Positions 24,390 through 36,764 of a stretch of DNA of 64,000 nt are shown here, in pieces (the first letter of the stretch is position 1; the number at the start of each line of letters is the position of its first letter). Location of the stretch: positions 27,415,168 to 27,479,167 of the forward strand of contig NC_135726.1 of NCBI RefSeq assembly GCF_964656455.1. Direction: 5' to 3'. The notes under the pieces are model-generated. The model did no database searches and had not been told where the DNA came from. It was given only the letters and a program-made list of their open reading frames with translations. This DNA is from Halichoerus grypus. Its lineage: Eukaryota > Chordata > Mammalia > Carnivora > Phocidae. The translations under genes and the position numbers were made by a program.

Positions 24390-24490
24390 AATAATCATTG
24401 ATGGTGGAACTGAGGCAAGGAGTTACAAGGTGTTTTTAATGTCATATAATCAGTGACAGAATTGGGACTTCTATCTTTTACCCCTTCATA
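24390..24490 (+). repeat. MIR 3' fragment
   Basis: TGGTGGAACTGAGGCAAGG, CAGTGACAGAATTGGGACTT: the MIR core and tail in diverged form. Confidence 0.6.
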
Positions 24491-25785
24491 GTGTAGCTCC
24501 TTGAAATAAATTTCTTGAATAAATAAGTTAATGAAAGAACAATATATACTGTTCTCTTAAACACAGACTTTGTTGGATAGAAAAGAAATATTTAATTAAA
24601 AAAATGTTGTTGTTGTTTTTAGAAGAGGAACATTTTAAGGAGAGACATACTAATGTTGTTAGGAACTTACAGGGACGGGGGCGGGTATAGGAATGAAGGA
24701 GAGAGAATGGGCAGATTTAAAATGACTCACATACCTTAGAAATAACTGAACATACTGTCTATCGATAAGAGTAATTTAATGACGGAATGACAGTGTATGC
24801 CTCAAACTAAGCTCAGGCCAGTTTTTGTCTTTGTCATAAAATGTGATTAATAAGAAACTCGTTTGCTGCTGGAAAATGCTTCTTGTGAGATCTATATTTT
24901 GGTCCACAATGCGCCAAAACATTTGTGTCTATTTACCTTGAAAAAAATCCCCTTCAGAGATAGCATGTGGAGAGGAGCCATCTGTTTAGGATCACACTCT
25001 GAATGCGCTGACTCTGTATATGTTAACTGAGAAAATAAGGACTGTTTCTCCATTTGTCTATCAATGCTATGGTAAAAATGTACACATCTTCTAGAATGCA
25101 TTAGTAGCTGTTAACTAGCTATTGAATAACATATTAAGCCGGGCACCCTGGAGTCAGTGTATTCAGTCCACCTTTTACTGTTTTTACTCTGCCACCAGAC
25201 TTTGGAACAAGTCCTTAAATGTGTCTTACCTTACAGTATCGGATGTACCAATGAAGAACTAAAGAGCAACACCCCAACCTGAAAGGAAACATTTTGTGTT
25301 TCATTACAGAGCAGTTTTATAGTGCAATAGAAATACTTGCGAACCAGCCAGGAGGTTTTTTTCCGGTTACTTTGTTTGATGAAGTGTCTTTACTGTACCT
25401 TCAAGGTCACCCTCATATAAAGAAAGCAGAGGTAACATCTGGATTTCAAAGAAAATTAATCACTTCTTCTGAAAGCTGTCTGATTACTCTGTTAGAAGGT
25501 GTCATTATTAACAAATTAAAATGAGAGTGTCAGTACTCCCTTCCTAAGATTTGATTGGAGCGAAGAACCTTCTGCATTCTATTCTATAGTTTGGCTGTTG
25601 TGACCTTGAACACATCTTCTTACCCTTTTAAAACTCATCTAAAGCATGTCTCCTAGAGGTTTGTTGGGGTTTAGAAATACTTTGACATTTTTGGATTAAG
25701 TGGTGAGGTGGACGGAAGCTTAAGGAGGCTTGGAGGCTAATGAAATATTTTTATTGTTCTTTTCAACTTTCTCCTCTGGAGGATC
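24491..25785. other. Single-copy intergenic sequence, no gene seen
   Basis: A/T-rich DNA with a (TTG)n stretch near 24605. The block 24740-25140 shows no repeat similarity that I recognise and may be conserved; it has no open frame with domain character. Confidence 0.45.
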
Positions 25786-26170
25786 AAGGAACATTTTATT
25801 CTTGGATCATTTACTTATTCACCAAACATTTATTGAGTACCATGGACCTGACCATGACTAGTACCTTCCTCCATTCCTCTGGTGCTGTGCTAGTAGATGA
25901 TGCTTCTGAGAACACGGCAAAAGGCTTTTATTTCCCTTATGGAATGTGAGTGCATGGTGGCGGTTTACAAGGACTTTCATCCTGCTGTCTAGGCAAGAAC
26001 GGAATATTCTGGTCCTCCATATATGATGAGTACTTTATCATATACTGCTTTATTGCTATTAAATGTTTCACAAGCATTTGTTATTGGAAGGTAAGCTCCT
26101 TGAAGGAGGAAATCATGGCTTATTTTTCCTCCATTTCTCTACTAAGTACAAAACAGTAGTGAAGAATTCT
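25786..26170. repeat. Fragments of LINE-2 in both orientations
   Basis: ACCAAACATTTATTGAGTACC at about 25820 is an antisense L2 end. GGAAGGTAAGCTCCTTGAAGG at about 26087 is a sense L2 fragment. Both are short and diverged. Confidence 0.5.
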
Positions 26171-27172
26171 TTACCCAGGAATCCACGGTTGAATGGGCTT
26201 CATAGGACTTGTGAGCTCCTTGAAATTGCAAGAATTATTTTTGCATGTGCAGTGTTCTATGGAGAGGGTCTATCATTTCATTAGATTCTCAAGACATTCA
26301 GTGGTTCAAAGGCTAGCCACTGGAGGATAATCACTCTGATGGGCTTTAGATGAATACTTGAATGATAGAAACTACTGAAGACAGATATGACCTTGATATA
26401 CAAGAAAGTGTTGTCATGGTTGGAAGGCATGCTTGGTGATGGCTCTCCAGTTCCCTAGCACTGGAGATGGTCAGTTAATAGCTGGCTAACCCATCAGTGA
26501 TAATATTGTTGGGATGTTGATCTACTCTTTCTGCTCTATTCTGCGATAATAACAATTTTCATTAGAGAATACTTCTAATTCTTCACACTTCCTTCTGACC
26601 CCCATATCCATTTTTGCATGACTCACTCGTTGGACTATTTTTATACCTAAGGAATCTTTTTGACAGATAACCAGAGGCTTACAAATCAAGCTATGAGAAC
26701 TATGACTCTAAGAATATGTGTGAAATACTGAATAGCAGGCAGGGAACTTGACATGAACTCTAGAAAATAAAGAGAAGGTGGAATGATTTTTGAGTTGAGG
26801 ATGGAAGAATCAGAAGAGAGCAGTTGACAAGCAGGTCGACACAGTTGCTAATAGATTAAACAGAATAGGATTTAATTGAGTACTAAATTGGGCTAGTTAC
26901 CTTTAAATTTAGGCCTCTGAGCCATTTCAGTTTGTGCTGTAATTTTGCTACTTTCATTCAAAGAAATTAGGACAATGCAACTCCAGAGATGAGTTTCAAA
27001 AGTGCAAAGTGGTGAAAACACATTCATTTTCGAGTAGGTACATATACAAATTTGTGCATGAATATATATATGTGTGCAATAACATGTTCATGCCTCAATA
27101 CCCATGCGGATATGGATCTATTCATGTGAATACATTAATTCACACATATACCAGATGTAAGGAAGATCAAAT
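26171..27172. other. Intergenic sequence, no gene seen
   Basis: No strong repeat or exon. A TATATATATGTGTG stretch occurs near 27062. Confidence 0.45.
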
Positions 27173-27190
27173 AGAAAATTTTCACTTGCA

Positions 27191-27389
27191 GGGGCGCCTG
27201 GGTGGCTGTCGTTAAGCGTCTGCCTTCGGCTCAGGTCGTGGTCCCAAGGTCCTGGGATCGAGCCCCGCATCGGGCTTCCTGCTCCACGGGAAGCCTGTTT
27301 CTCCCTCTCCCATTCCCCCTGCTTGTGTTCCCTCTCTCGCTGTGTCTCTCTCTGTCAAATAAAGAAATAAAATCTTAAAAAAAAAAAAA
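27191..27389 (+). mobile_element. Carnivore SINE, full length, near-consensus
   Basis: Head GGGGCGCCTGGGTGGCTG, GATCGAGCCCCGCATCGGGC, the CT-rich region and a 14-A tail are intact. A perfect direct repeat AGAAAATTTTCACTTGCAG lies on both sides (27173-27191 and 27390-27408), sharing one G with the head. It looks young. Confidence 0.95.
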
Positions 27390-27409
27390 AGAAAATTTTC
27401 ACTTGCAGA

Positions 27410-28355
27410 GAAATAGAGTATTTTCAAGCAAATATCCAATGGGTGAGAACAATACTTTACATAATGTGCTGATTGATGCCTCTTTCAGGGTTAATGTCAC
27501 AAAACGTCACAGGATGTATAGGAACTGAGTACAGGCAGAACCCAAGCTGACAGTATCATACCAGGAGATAGTCTAAGTGAGAGAATTCTTAGCTATATCC
27601 ATTATAATCTGAAGGAAACTGGCTATACTACATGCTCCAGTTTTCCTTAGTATATTGTTAAATCATAATCACCAACAGCTCCAGTACCAGTATTTTGGGT
27701 TGAGCATGGGACCCTCTAATGAAATGTTTCCTCAAAATGCTTTCTGGCAATCTTCTGAGCTGGCTGTTTTGTTTACTCTTTAGCATTCTGCAAAGTCTCA
27801 CTTAGCATCCTTTAGCCTGTGCATTTTTGATGAGTATGGTATTACCATTTTTACGTACGTTTTGTAAACTCCTTTGAGGAACACAGAGGGGTACACAGAA
27901 GGAAAGAGATGGTGGTGAGCTTCTTCCTTTACTTAATCCATCCCCCAATCTTGCAGGGATCAGTATAAAGCTGTACCTACAAAAGCTCACTGATTTGCCA
28001 AGTGTTTTTGCTCTGAAGGGACATCACCTATTTTTAGCAACAAAGAAGTGTTAGGAAGGGGAGGAAAGCATACCTCAGAAGGACAGATCTGAAATGAAGC
28101 CCAGAATACTGAGGAGAGTGGAGTGGAAAAGCAAAAGAGTGCCTAGTGAAAGGTCACTGAAGTGGAGAGTGCAGATCTCATGCTCTGGGTGGTTGTAGGA
28201 AAACCTCAATTAAGAGTTCTGTTAATAGAGAATTGGGGAAATGTTATTAAAAGTTCTCTTAGCCAGTCTAATAAAGGAAATCAGGATGTGGCAAGCTGAA
28301 CTGGTTGTTTAATTTGTTCAGTAATCTGTATTTTTTTTAGATTGAAGCAAGCTAT
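27410..28355. other. Intergenic sequence, no gene seen
   Basis: Average-composition DNA without a recognised element or exon. Confidence 0.45.
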
Positions 28356-30105
28356 CAACACATTTATTGAGCAAAGTATACTTATACAAAGCCTTGTGCT
28401 AGGAAATGCAGAAGTGGAAGGGTGGGAGGAGGGTATTTAAACAATACAGGATGAGTACATGTTCTCCAAAAACACATGAGAAGATATGTGTTAGAAACTG
28501 TTGCATGCTTTTTTTGTATCTTATACCATTTAATCTTTAAAACAATGATTAGGAATCAAAACAATTCCTGTTTTACAGATAAACAGCCTGAGACTCAGAG
28601 AAGCTAAGTTCTTCCCTCCCGCCCTCCCTTCCTTTCTTCTTCTTTTTTTTCCCCCTCTTTCTTTCAACAAGGTTGAACTCAAAGGGTTAATAGAAAATAG
28701 CGCCTTTCTTCCAGGGTTTCACTCTTTCTGAAGGTAGAAGAATCATAGATATATAATAAGTGCTATAGTAGAGGTATGAACCCAGTAATATAGGAGTTTA
28801 GAGGATGGGGCATTTCATTATGCTTGGTGATATCAGAGAAGGCTTCCTGGAAGAGGTAACATTTGAGTTGAGTCTAAAAAGATGAGAAGGAGTCCATCTC
28901 ATAGATAAGGAAGATAAGGCAACAATAACAGTGTGGCAGACACTGTTGGCTGCCCAGTCAACACCCATCACCTTCTTTCTTTCTGGAAGAGCTGACATTT
29001 TGCTCAGTTGTCTTTTCCCCACACTTGACGTATCCCTATCTTCAGGAGTAAGTGCTGATTGGTTTAAGCCAATTATGGTAGGTCCGTTACTCTTGTTTGA
29101 TTAGCTTAGGGGTGGGTGTACCAACCAGTCTGGGACAATGAGATATAAAAGGAAATCTGTTTGGAGGGCTTTAGGAAAAGTTTCTTGCTCTTAAGAGGGA
29201 AACACTGGAAGAGATTGCCCTTTATTTTGGTCTCTAGGTATTACTGTGCTTAGAAGGGATGCTTCGAACTACTGCAGCCATTTTATGACTAGGAAGGGAG
29301 GCAATTTGAGGGCAAATGGAATTTTCTGAGGATGGCAAAGCAAAGGGAGAAAAAGACCAGGGTCTTTGATGACATTGTTGAGTTGCTGGACAACCGTCCC
29401 TGCTTTTCAACTTCCTGTTACATGATGTTATAACCGTCCTTGTTCTATCAGCCAGTCTCAATTGGAGTCTCCTGCAATGGCATCCTCACTGATAATAGAG
29501 CAGATGCAAAGGCCTGGGGCTCAGAGAGGCCACAGGGCAGTTAGAAATTGCCAGTAGTTCATCGTGACTGAAATGCAGGGTATTGTGGAGTGGACAGTGA
29601 GGCAATGGCTAGAGGGGAAATAGTAGACAGGGATCAGATCATGAAAGGCCTTATGTGTGAGGATCAGACATTTGGACTTTACATCACAGGTAATGGGGAG
29701 ACATTGAAAAGTTTTAAGCAAGGTAATGGTATAATTAGATTTGTGGTTTGGAGGCATTCCTCTGACTACAGTGTGGAGGATTGAGGATAAGATACCAGGG
29801 TCATTCAGTTCAGGAGCAAATGGATTCCCATGTAGGTTGGTCTCTCTCCCTTATCATTCCATGTTAGCTTGGAAAGACAGAGGTTAAGAAAATATGCGCA
29901 AAGTGGAAAATTAGAGGCAGACAGTAAGTGCTTCAGGATTTCATCAAACAAGAATATGTTGGGAGTCATGAGGAGTTTCAAAGAGGGGGTTGGATTTGAG
30001 CTGAATATTGAAGGACTTGGAAAACTCATGTGCAGACTAAAGCATAAAACAATGTAGGGGAATGGCAAGTCAGGCTAAATGGAGAGTTCTAGGGTGGAAG
30101 GATAA
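28356..30105 (-). mobile_element. LINE-2 antisense, broken into pieces
   Basis: Four pieces in L2-antisense order can be recognised: CACATTTATTGAGCAAAG near 28358; CTATAGTAGAGGTATG with GAAGGCTTCCTGGAAGAGG at about 28763-28895; GAGCAGATGCAAAGGCCTGG to GGCATTCCTCTGACTACAGTG at about 29498-29775; and a further L2-like stretch (GGATTTGAGCTGAATATTGAAG) at about 29990-30050. A MIR-like piece (28505-28612) and an unassigned element (about 28900-29425) interrupt it. Confidence 0.7.
28900..29425 (+). mobile_element. Unassigned ancient element inserted in the L2
   Basis: The block contains GTGCTGATTGGTTTAAGCC, CAATGAGATATAAAAGG, CTACTGCAGCCATTTTATGAC and GATGACATTGTTGAGTTGCTGG in a fixed order. I recall that order from a dispersed mammalian repeat (LTR or DNA transposon), but I cannot name the family. 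It splits the L2 pieces on either side. Confidence 0.45.
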
Positions 30106-30149
30106 AGCTGGAATTGTCCCTTGCAACCAAAATGGCAGAAAAAGGAAAT

Positions 30150-30300
30150 GAAACTTTACTCCAGTTCTGTCACTTAGCAGCCATGGAACACTGGGCTTGA
30201 TAAACTTTTGTTTCCTAATTGGTTGAATTGGGATTACAAACATATGCTTTATTAATATCACCAAGTGATGTCCTACAAATATCATGTACCCCTGATATCA
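30150..30300 (+). repeat. MIR fragment
   Basis: CAGTTCTGTCACTTAGCAGCC, then CTTGATAAACTTTTGTTTCC: MIR head region, diverged. Confidence 0.6.
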
Positions 30301-30344
30301 TGTGATGAGAAAGACACTTCCTATTTGTGGTATTTGGGAAAAAA

Positions 30345-30780
30345 AAAAAACCCATGAGAAAAATGATCAGAAAAACCCCATTTGAGAAACATTCTATAAA
30401 ATACCTGACCAGTACTCCTCAAAACTGCCAAGGTCACCAAAGGGAAAGAAACATTGAGGAAATGTCACAGACCAGAGAAGTTGTCACAGACCAGTGACAT
30501 GACAACTGAATGCAGTGTCTCCTGGACTAGATCCTAGGCAGAAAAAAAGACATTAATGACAAAACTGGTGAAATCCAGATAAAATTTAGAGTTTAGTTGA
30601 CACTAATTTCCCAGTGTTGGTTTCTTAATTTTGACAAACTAACCACAGTGATGGAATAATAACAATAAGGGGCACAGAAACTCGGTGAGGCTACACTGTC
30701 ATGGTTATCTTTGCAACCTTTCCATAAATCTATAATTATTCCAAAATAAGAAGTTTATTTGAAAACAATATACCCTTCAC
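30345..30780 (+). mobile_element. LINE-1 (L1M) 3' UTR fragment
   Basis: CTATAAAATACCTGACCAGTACTCC, ATGACAACTGAATGCAGTG, TCCTGGACTAGATCC and an end GCAACCTTTCC…ATTATTCCAAAATAAGAAG match, in order, the 3' end of an old L1 subfamily as I remember it. The exact subfamily is uncertain. Confidence 0.6.
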
Positions 30781-30864
30781 TGTGCAGTTACGAGGATTGA
30801 ATGAAAGGATATGTATAAAGCAGCTAGTACAGTGTCTGACACATAATAGGGCTTCCAATGATCT

Positions 30865-31075
30865 GTAAACTTGTGATTCTCACATTTAAGGTGTATAGAA
30901 ATCACCTCGAGGTGTTTTGTCAGAAATGCAAACAAATCCCGGACCTCAGGCCCAGAGATTCTGATTTAGTGGGTTTAGAACAGGGCTCAGGAATAAGAAT
31001 TTGTAATAGGTGCCCTCTAGGGATCTTGACATGAGCGTTGCTGCTATAGACCGTGGGGATCCTAGGGTGAGAGTT
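30865..31075 (+). mobile_element. MER5A-like hAT-Charlie fragment
   Basis: GTGATTCTCACATTTAAGG, AGAAATCACCTCGAGGTG, CAGAGATTCTGATTTAGTGGG and GTTGCTGCTATAGACC follow the MER5A consensus over its length. Confidence 0.75.
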
Positions 31076-31079
31076 GTAC

Positions 31080-31479
31080 ATTCCCCCAAGGAGGAAAATA
31101 ATGGAGATATAAATGCCTGCCCTATTTACCTCAAATAGGTTGAAGGGAGAAAAAAGGGAAAATGTAGAAGCAAGCTCTTCAAAAACTGTAAGTTATAATT
31201 TAAATCATTACAGATTAATTTGGGATGAAAGAGAGGTCTGATTAGGTAGCCATTTAATAATAACAGCAGTGTGGTTGAAATCTAATTTTTATTCACTTCA
31301 GCCACCTAAAATTATTCAGCTGCCTTGCCTGCTGAAGCACTCAGATGACCCATAGGACAAAGGCACAGTTCAACCCCTTCAATTACAGAAGAGCTAACTG
31401 AAGCTGAGAGAAGAGATGTGACTGGTTCAAGGTCGCAGAGCTAGTTACTAAGAGAATGGATTAGAACCCACTCGTTTTT
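31080..31479. repeat. Intergenic sequence with MIR fragment
   Basis: CAATTACAGAAGAGCTAACTG, AGAGATGTGACTGGTTCAAGG and TCGCAGAGCTAGTTACTAAG at about 31380-31450 are MIR core and tail. The rest is unassigned. Confidence 0.6.
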
Positions 31480-31542
31480 TTTTTTTCAGCTTTATTAAAG
31501 TATAAGTGACAAAAATTGCATATATTTAAGGTATGTAGGTGA

Positions 31543-31651
31543 TTTTTTTTTAAAGATTTTTATTTTTAAGTGATCTCTGTGTCCAAATTTGAACTCACAA
31601 CCCTGAGATCAAGGGTTGCATGTTCCACCAACTGAGCCAGCCAGGCTCCCC
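31543..31651 (-). mobile_element. Carnivore SINE, short subtype, minus strand
   Basis: The T-rich end, TGAACTCACAACCCTGAGATC and CCACCAACTGAGCCAGCCAGG are the reverse complement of the short SINE form that lacks the CT-rich middle. Confidence 0.85.
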
Positions 31652-32096
31652 TGTGATGTTTTGATATATGTATACATTGTGAAATGATCACCACAATTAA
31701 GCGAATTAATATATCCATCACCTCACATAGTTACCCTCTTTTTTTGTGTGGTGAGAACACTCAAGATTTACCCTTTTAGCAAATTTCAAGTATGTAATAA
31801 ATACAGTGTTGCTAACTGTAGTCACCATACTGTACATTACATCCCCAGAACTTATTCATCTTGCAAAGCTGAGAATTTGTACCCTTTGACCAACATCTTC
31901 CCATTTCCCCCCTCCCCTTAGACCCTGACAACCACCATTCTGTTCCTTGCTTCTATGAATAGGACTATTTCAGTCGTATCATACAGTGTTTGTCTTTCTG
32001 TGTTTGGCTAATTGCACTTAGTATAATGTCCTCCAGTTTCATCCATATTGTTGCAAATGGTAGGATTTCCTTCTTTTTTAAGGCTGAATAATATTC

Positions 32097-32105
32097 CTGT
32101 GTGTG

Positions 32106-32138
<33 letters not shown>
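32097..32138. repeat. (TG)n microsatellite
   Basis: About 42 bp of TG repeats with one TT interruption, replacing the usual 'ATTCCATTGTGTA' region of the antisense L1. Confidence 0.92.
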
Positions 32139-32395
32139 AACATTTTCTTTATCCATTTATCTGTTGATAGATAACTTAGGTTTTCAATGTATAGACTATT
32201 GTGAATAAGGATACACTGAACAGGGGAGTGCAGATATCTCTTTGAGATAATGATTTCATTCTCTTTGAATGTATTTGCTAGAGGTGGAATTGCTGGATCA
32301 TTTTTGAGGAACTTCCATACTGTTTCCCAGAGTGGCTGCACCAGTTTGCGTTCCCACGGGTGGTGCACAAGGGTAGAAGCCACTCTTGCAAGCTC

Positions 32396-34530
32396 CTGTT
32401 CAGGTTGTTGTTTCTGCTATCAGATGATCATTGGATGCCACAGACTCTTCAGGTGGACTCTGGAAAATGAGAAAGGATGTCTGATTTCTTGAGGAGGATG
32501 CCAAAAGTTTGTTGACCTAAGTTCTGATGACAGGTTTGCTCTTTGCTCACTGTGTTCTAGAATAACTTTTCACTTCAGCTAGAGTAAAAAAGGATCATCT
32601 GAATAGGAAAATGGCCCTTTGTGGATGTTCTTCAGTCATGCTCAGCATCCACATTCTCAGCCATATCAGCATATGCATCAATCTGAAAAAGCTCCCCAGG
32701 CTTTCAGAATTCTGACCGACAAAGCAGACAGACTCTCCTGCCCTGGTTCAGCTTAACCACATTACCATGGCCACACCACTTATAAGTCTGCTATTCCAAG
32801 GTAGTGTGGAACCCAGGGCTACTTCTAGGAAAAATAGAAACCAAGGCATTTCACTGTCTGTCTTCCCTATCTGTCTAACTTGATAGAAGTGAAATCAGAT
32901 TTAGATTAAGGTCTTCCTCTCAGCACATTTTACCTTGCCCCTCTGTTCACATTGTAGCTTCCTGGGCTATGATCTGAGAAGTAGGGGTGAGTGTGCCTAC
33001 CCATGTTTCCTAAGGCTGTCTGTGAGTCTCCATCATCCCTTGGGGTTTCGATTACAAGATGGCAGGGCAGAAAATAGACTTTCATGGAGTCTCCACTTTC
33101 TTTCCCACCCCCGCCCTTCCCCAATTGCCCTGATGCCTTCTCCCCACCCAGAAGGGGTTTTTCCTTCCACCTTATGCACTGGGAAATGCCCTTGCGTTAT
33201 AAGTTATATCATTGCTACTCTGTGACTTATGGTAAAAACACTTTACTCTGAATATTCCATGTTTTGGACTTATTAATAATGTTTTTTTACAACAAATCCT
33301 GGCTCTTGAAATAAAGCTGTAGCTGTAACAGTTGCTTTCTCTGAAATAATCATTATTTAAGAACCTATCATGAAATCCAGAAATTAAAAACTGAAGAAGA
33401 GGGTCAGGGAGCGAGGTGCTGGGCTTAAAGCAGGGCAGTTAGGTTAAAATGTGCATTTTGACTGATGAGACCCCTCAGCCTCCTTCCTTGTCCATTTACA
33501 TTCTCTCAGAAAGCTACAGGAGCATGAGCTCCACCACAGTGAGGGACTAACCAAGAAAGAGAAGGTTTGGGATTCAGGAAGCAGCAGAAATGGGTAAAGG
33601 ATTCTCAGGATGGTGCCGAAGGAAGATCCCAGGATGACAGCTATGTGTTTAGGCCTAGAAAGCAATCAGTCCAGACGGGAAGGGAGGGTGGAGGGCTCCA
33701 GGGAAAAATGATCATCATCTTGCCATCACCAAATGAAAAGTTGAATTCAATTGCTCTTAAAGGGTATGGGAAAATCTAGACCACTAGAACAACACAACAA
33801 CAACAAAAATCTTAACCAATTCTAAGGAAGAACAATTATTGACTTCAGAGAAAAAAGTTGCACAGAGAGAAAGAGGTAATCATAGTCAACTGCATAACTC
33901 AGCAATAAACAGTATTTAAATATTTAATAAAGTCTGAGTTTTGCTTTGATTAAAAAAGAAAACATGGAATATAATTATGATAGAAAAATGAGGAGAGGAA
34001 GGTGGATGTAAGTGAGCTATATCATCACCAAAATAGTGTGGTAAGTCAATGGTTAGTGTCCAAAATCCATGAATCAAGACATAGCAATTTAAGCATACTA
34101 GTTGGAAATATGAAGATGACAACAAAGAGATACAGCTAAAATATTTGAAAATATTTGCTATTAGAGAACAGAATATAACCCCCAATTTTTTATGATTCTT
34201 TTCAGTAATACTCTCTCCAACAAAAACTAAAATCCACCTAACAAATCAGTTTAGAAATCAATGTATTGTGTGTTTAAAGGCTTAAACTAGCAAAAAACAA
34301 ACACAAACCAAGACACTTGAAATTGCACCTGAACCAACCCGATTTTTCACTTGGTTTAAGGTCCCTGATCTACTTCTCACCTAATCTTGGAAGAACTTGG
34401 GGGAGATGAAGTTTTCACATGTGCCATCGTCAACACCCTCAGTTAAACTGATATGCCAACCTTTCTAGGGTTGAAAGCAACAACTGATAGACAGTGATTG
34501 TAAGCTTCTGATGATACCACCTTCTTTCTG
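32396..34530. other. Intergenic sequence, no gene seen
   Basis: No exon, CpG island or full repeat recognised. Open frames of up to about 96 codons show no domain features. Confidence 0.45.
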
Positions 34531-34545
34531 CTTTCAGGTCTTTCT

Positions 34546-34735
34546 TTCTTTCTTTCTTTCTTTTTTCTTTCTTTCTTTCTTTCATTCATTTGGGAGAGAG
34601 GGAGATAGAGAGCACAAGCATGGGGAGAGAGGCAGAGGGAGAGGGAGAAGCAGACTGCGGGACTCGATCCCAGGACCCTGAGATCATGACCTAAGCCGAG
34701 GCAGACGCTTGACCGACTGAGCCACCCAGGCACCC
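34546..34735 (-). mobile_element. Carnivore SINE with (TTTC)n-expanded tail, minus strand
   Basis: The plus strand shows TTTC tetranucleotides, then GGGACTCGATCCCAGGACCC and GAGCCACCCAGGCACCC. The 11-bp repeat CAGGTCTTTCT lies at 34535-34545 and 34736-34746. The A-tail has become a TTTC/GAAA microsatellite. Confidence 0.9.
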
Positions 34736-35025
34736 CAGGTCTTTCTCTTTTTACCTCAAACCTGTGACACTTTGTGGAAGTCTGCATCATGATTCTTGCT
34801 ATTTCCAAATATTCATGACAGAAACTACTGAACATATGTAGTTCTAGCAGCTCCTAATTGTAGATGATAAAATAGCAACAAACCTTATTTATTCATATTT
34901 ACTTATATTGCCTGGTAAACACAATTAACTATCTTAGATATAATACTTAATTGGTATAATTGTTGCACTTGAGAAAGCCATATGGTTTGTGACTAAATAC
35001 AGTGATTCCATCTCAGTGCCCTCTT

Positions 35026-35230
35026 TTTTTTTTTGAGAATTTTTTTTTTATTCATTTGAGACAGAGATACAGAGAGAGAGAGAGCAGGAGCAGAGGGGAG
35101 AGGTTGAGGAAGAGGGAGAAGCAGACTCCCTGCTGAGCAGGGAGCCCGATGTGGGGCTCAATCCCAGGATCTGGAGATCATGACCTGAGCTGAAGGCAGA
35201 GGCTTAACCATCGGAGCCACCCAGGTGCCC
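35026..35230 (-). mobile_element. Carnivore SINE, full length, minus strand
   Basis: A perfect 14-bp duplication CTCAGTGCCCTCTT lies at 35012-35025 and 35231-35244. The body includes GCAGGGAGCCCGATGTGGGG and GAGCCACCCAGGTGCCC. Confidence 0.95.
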
Positions 35231-35244
35231 CTCAGTGCCCTCTT

Positions 35245-36592
35245 GTATATATGTTGACTAGATTCTTTTGCTTCTCATGTTTGCAATGAAAATAGCTCTC
35301 ATCACTGAGTAGATGTTTCAGTGCAATATCCCACCATGACCACATTTATTCGATGCACTTAACTTGTGTACCGGTATCATGAAATGCCATCTGCAGAGTA
35401 GCACTCTCATCTTTCATGTTTCGCTTGTCCTTGTTGTTTACAGCCAGTTAAAGATTTGTATCTGGTACTTCTCTTTGAAGATCCCTACCAGAACACTTCA
35501 CTCTTGTCATCTTCAGAAGTTCCCTTTGGTCAACTTTCTCTGCCTTCTCTTTTTTCTGAGAACTTCATTTCAGTCTCCTAGTCTTTGTGAGCTCTTCTCT
35601 GATATCTCATTAGCATTTTCCCTACAATTTCTCAGAGTTCTTCCCACGTTAGCAATTTTTGCATTTCTTCAGAATTTTTAAATATTTGATTAGGTAGCTC
35701 AATATTAGCAATACATAAATTTTTGATACACATAAGAGGAGTAAAAATACTTCTGTGCACTCTGTTAGGTTTACAGGGGTGCTAAAATTTAATGTTACCT
35801 AGTAGAAATTCTAAGCTGATTCTGTCAGATTAAGTAAATAAAATCCTAGGAACGTATACAATTCTTATAGTTACCCGTTACCTGCCAATGTAGTATTTAT
35901 AAATTAATAGTCATGGAATTTCACTTAACTACGGAATGCTGGCACAGTCTGGAATGAGCACGTGAAAGCCATCTCAGATTTTCGGATGGCTGGCTGGCTG
36001 GGGAAAAAATTGTAGAGAGATAACTAAATAGATGGATACGTAGATTAGTCTGATATCTTGGCTTTCTTCCCCCAAAGTGTTCTTGAGTTACCCATTCAGT
36101 GATCTGGAAGGCTAACAATGCCAGAAAGCTGAGTTCTCTAATTTATACAATATTATAGGTATGTAATATTTCAGGAAAATAAAACATTTGAAAATGGAAA
36201 CTTACAAAGAGATTCAAGAATGATTATTTATTTTACAAAAAGAGTTACCCAGAGTCCTTATTTAAGGAATATTAGATCTCATGTAATGTGCAAGACTTAC
36301 CAGTTCTGTATATGTATTACTCCTGTGGTTTTCTTTTGGGATTGATATATTTTGTCCTCCCTAAATTGTTGACTGCCAGCAGTCCCAGGGATCAAGTTGA
36401 ATACACACTGAATTTAAAAATACGTATTTACTGAGGTGGTTGCTAAATCATTTTACCTTTGTGCACTGAGCTTCTATCTGACAGTGAGTCCTGGGAAATG
36501 AAACATGGCAACATTACTGGCTATTTTATAAAACCATTTTATCAAATGAAAGTTTACTTGAAAAACAAACAGGTTTTTTTATTTTAATGAAG
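35245..36592. other. Intergenic sequence, no gene seen
   Basis: A/T-rich sequence with no recognised repeats. A 105-codon open frame at 35364-35681 has no recognisable domain and no codon or splice context, and is treated as chance. Confidence 0.45.
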
Positions 36593-36755
36593 TTTTTTTT
36601 AAGATTTGTTTATTTTAGAGAGAGAGAGAGAATCTCAAGCAGACTCCGCACTGGCATGGAGCCTGACATGGGGCTCGATCTCACGACCCTGAGATCATGA
36701 CCTGAGATGAAACCAAGAGTCAGATGCTTAACCGACTGAGCCATCTAGGTGCCCC
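36593..36755 (-). mobile_element. Carnivore SINE, older subtype, minus strand
   Basis: T-rich tail, AGAATCTCAAGCAGACTCCG, GGGGCTCGATCTCACGACCC and GAGCCATCTAGGTGCCCC. It has more differences from the consensus than its neighbours. Confidence 0.88.
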
Positions 36756-36764
36756 AAGATTTTT

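Larger units (their letters stand above)
31480..32395 (-). mobile_element. LINE-1 3' UTR, antisense
   Basis: CAGCTTTATTAAAGTATAAGTG, TGTGAAATGATCACCACAATTA, GACAACCACCATTCTG, CAGTTTCATCCATATTGTTGC and ATTGTGAATAAGGATACACTG are the well-known antisense L1M 3' sequence. A SINE at 31543-31651 and a TG microsatellite interrupt it. Confidence 0.85.
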
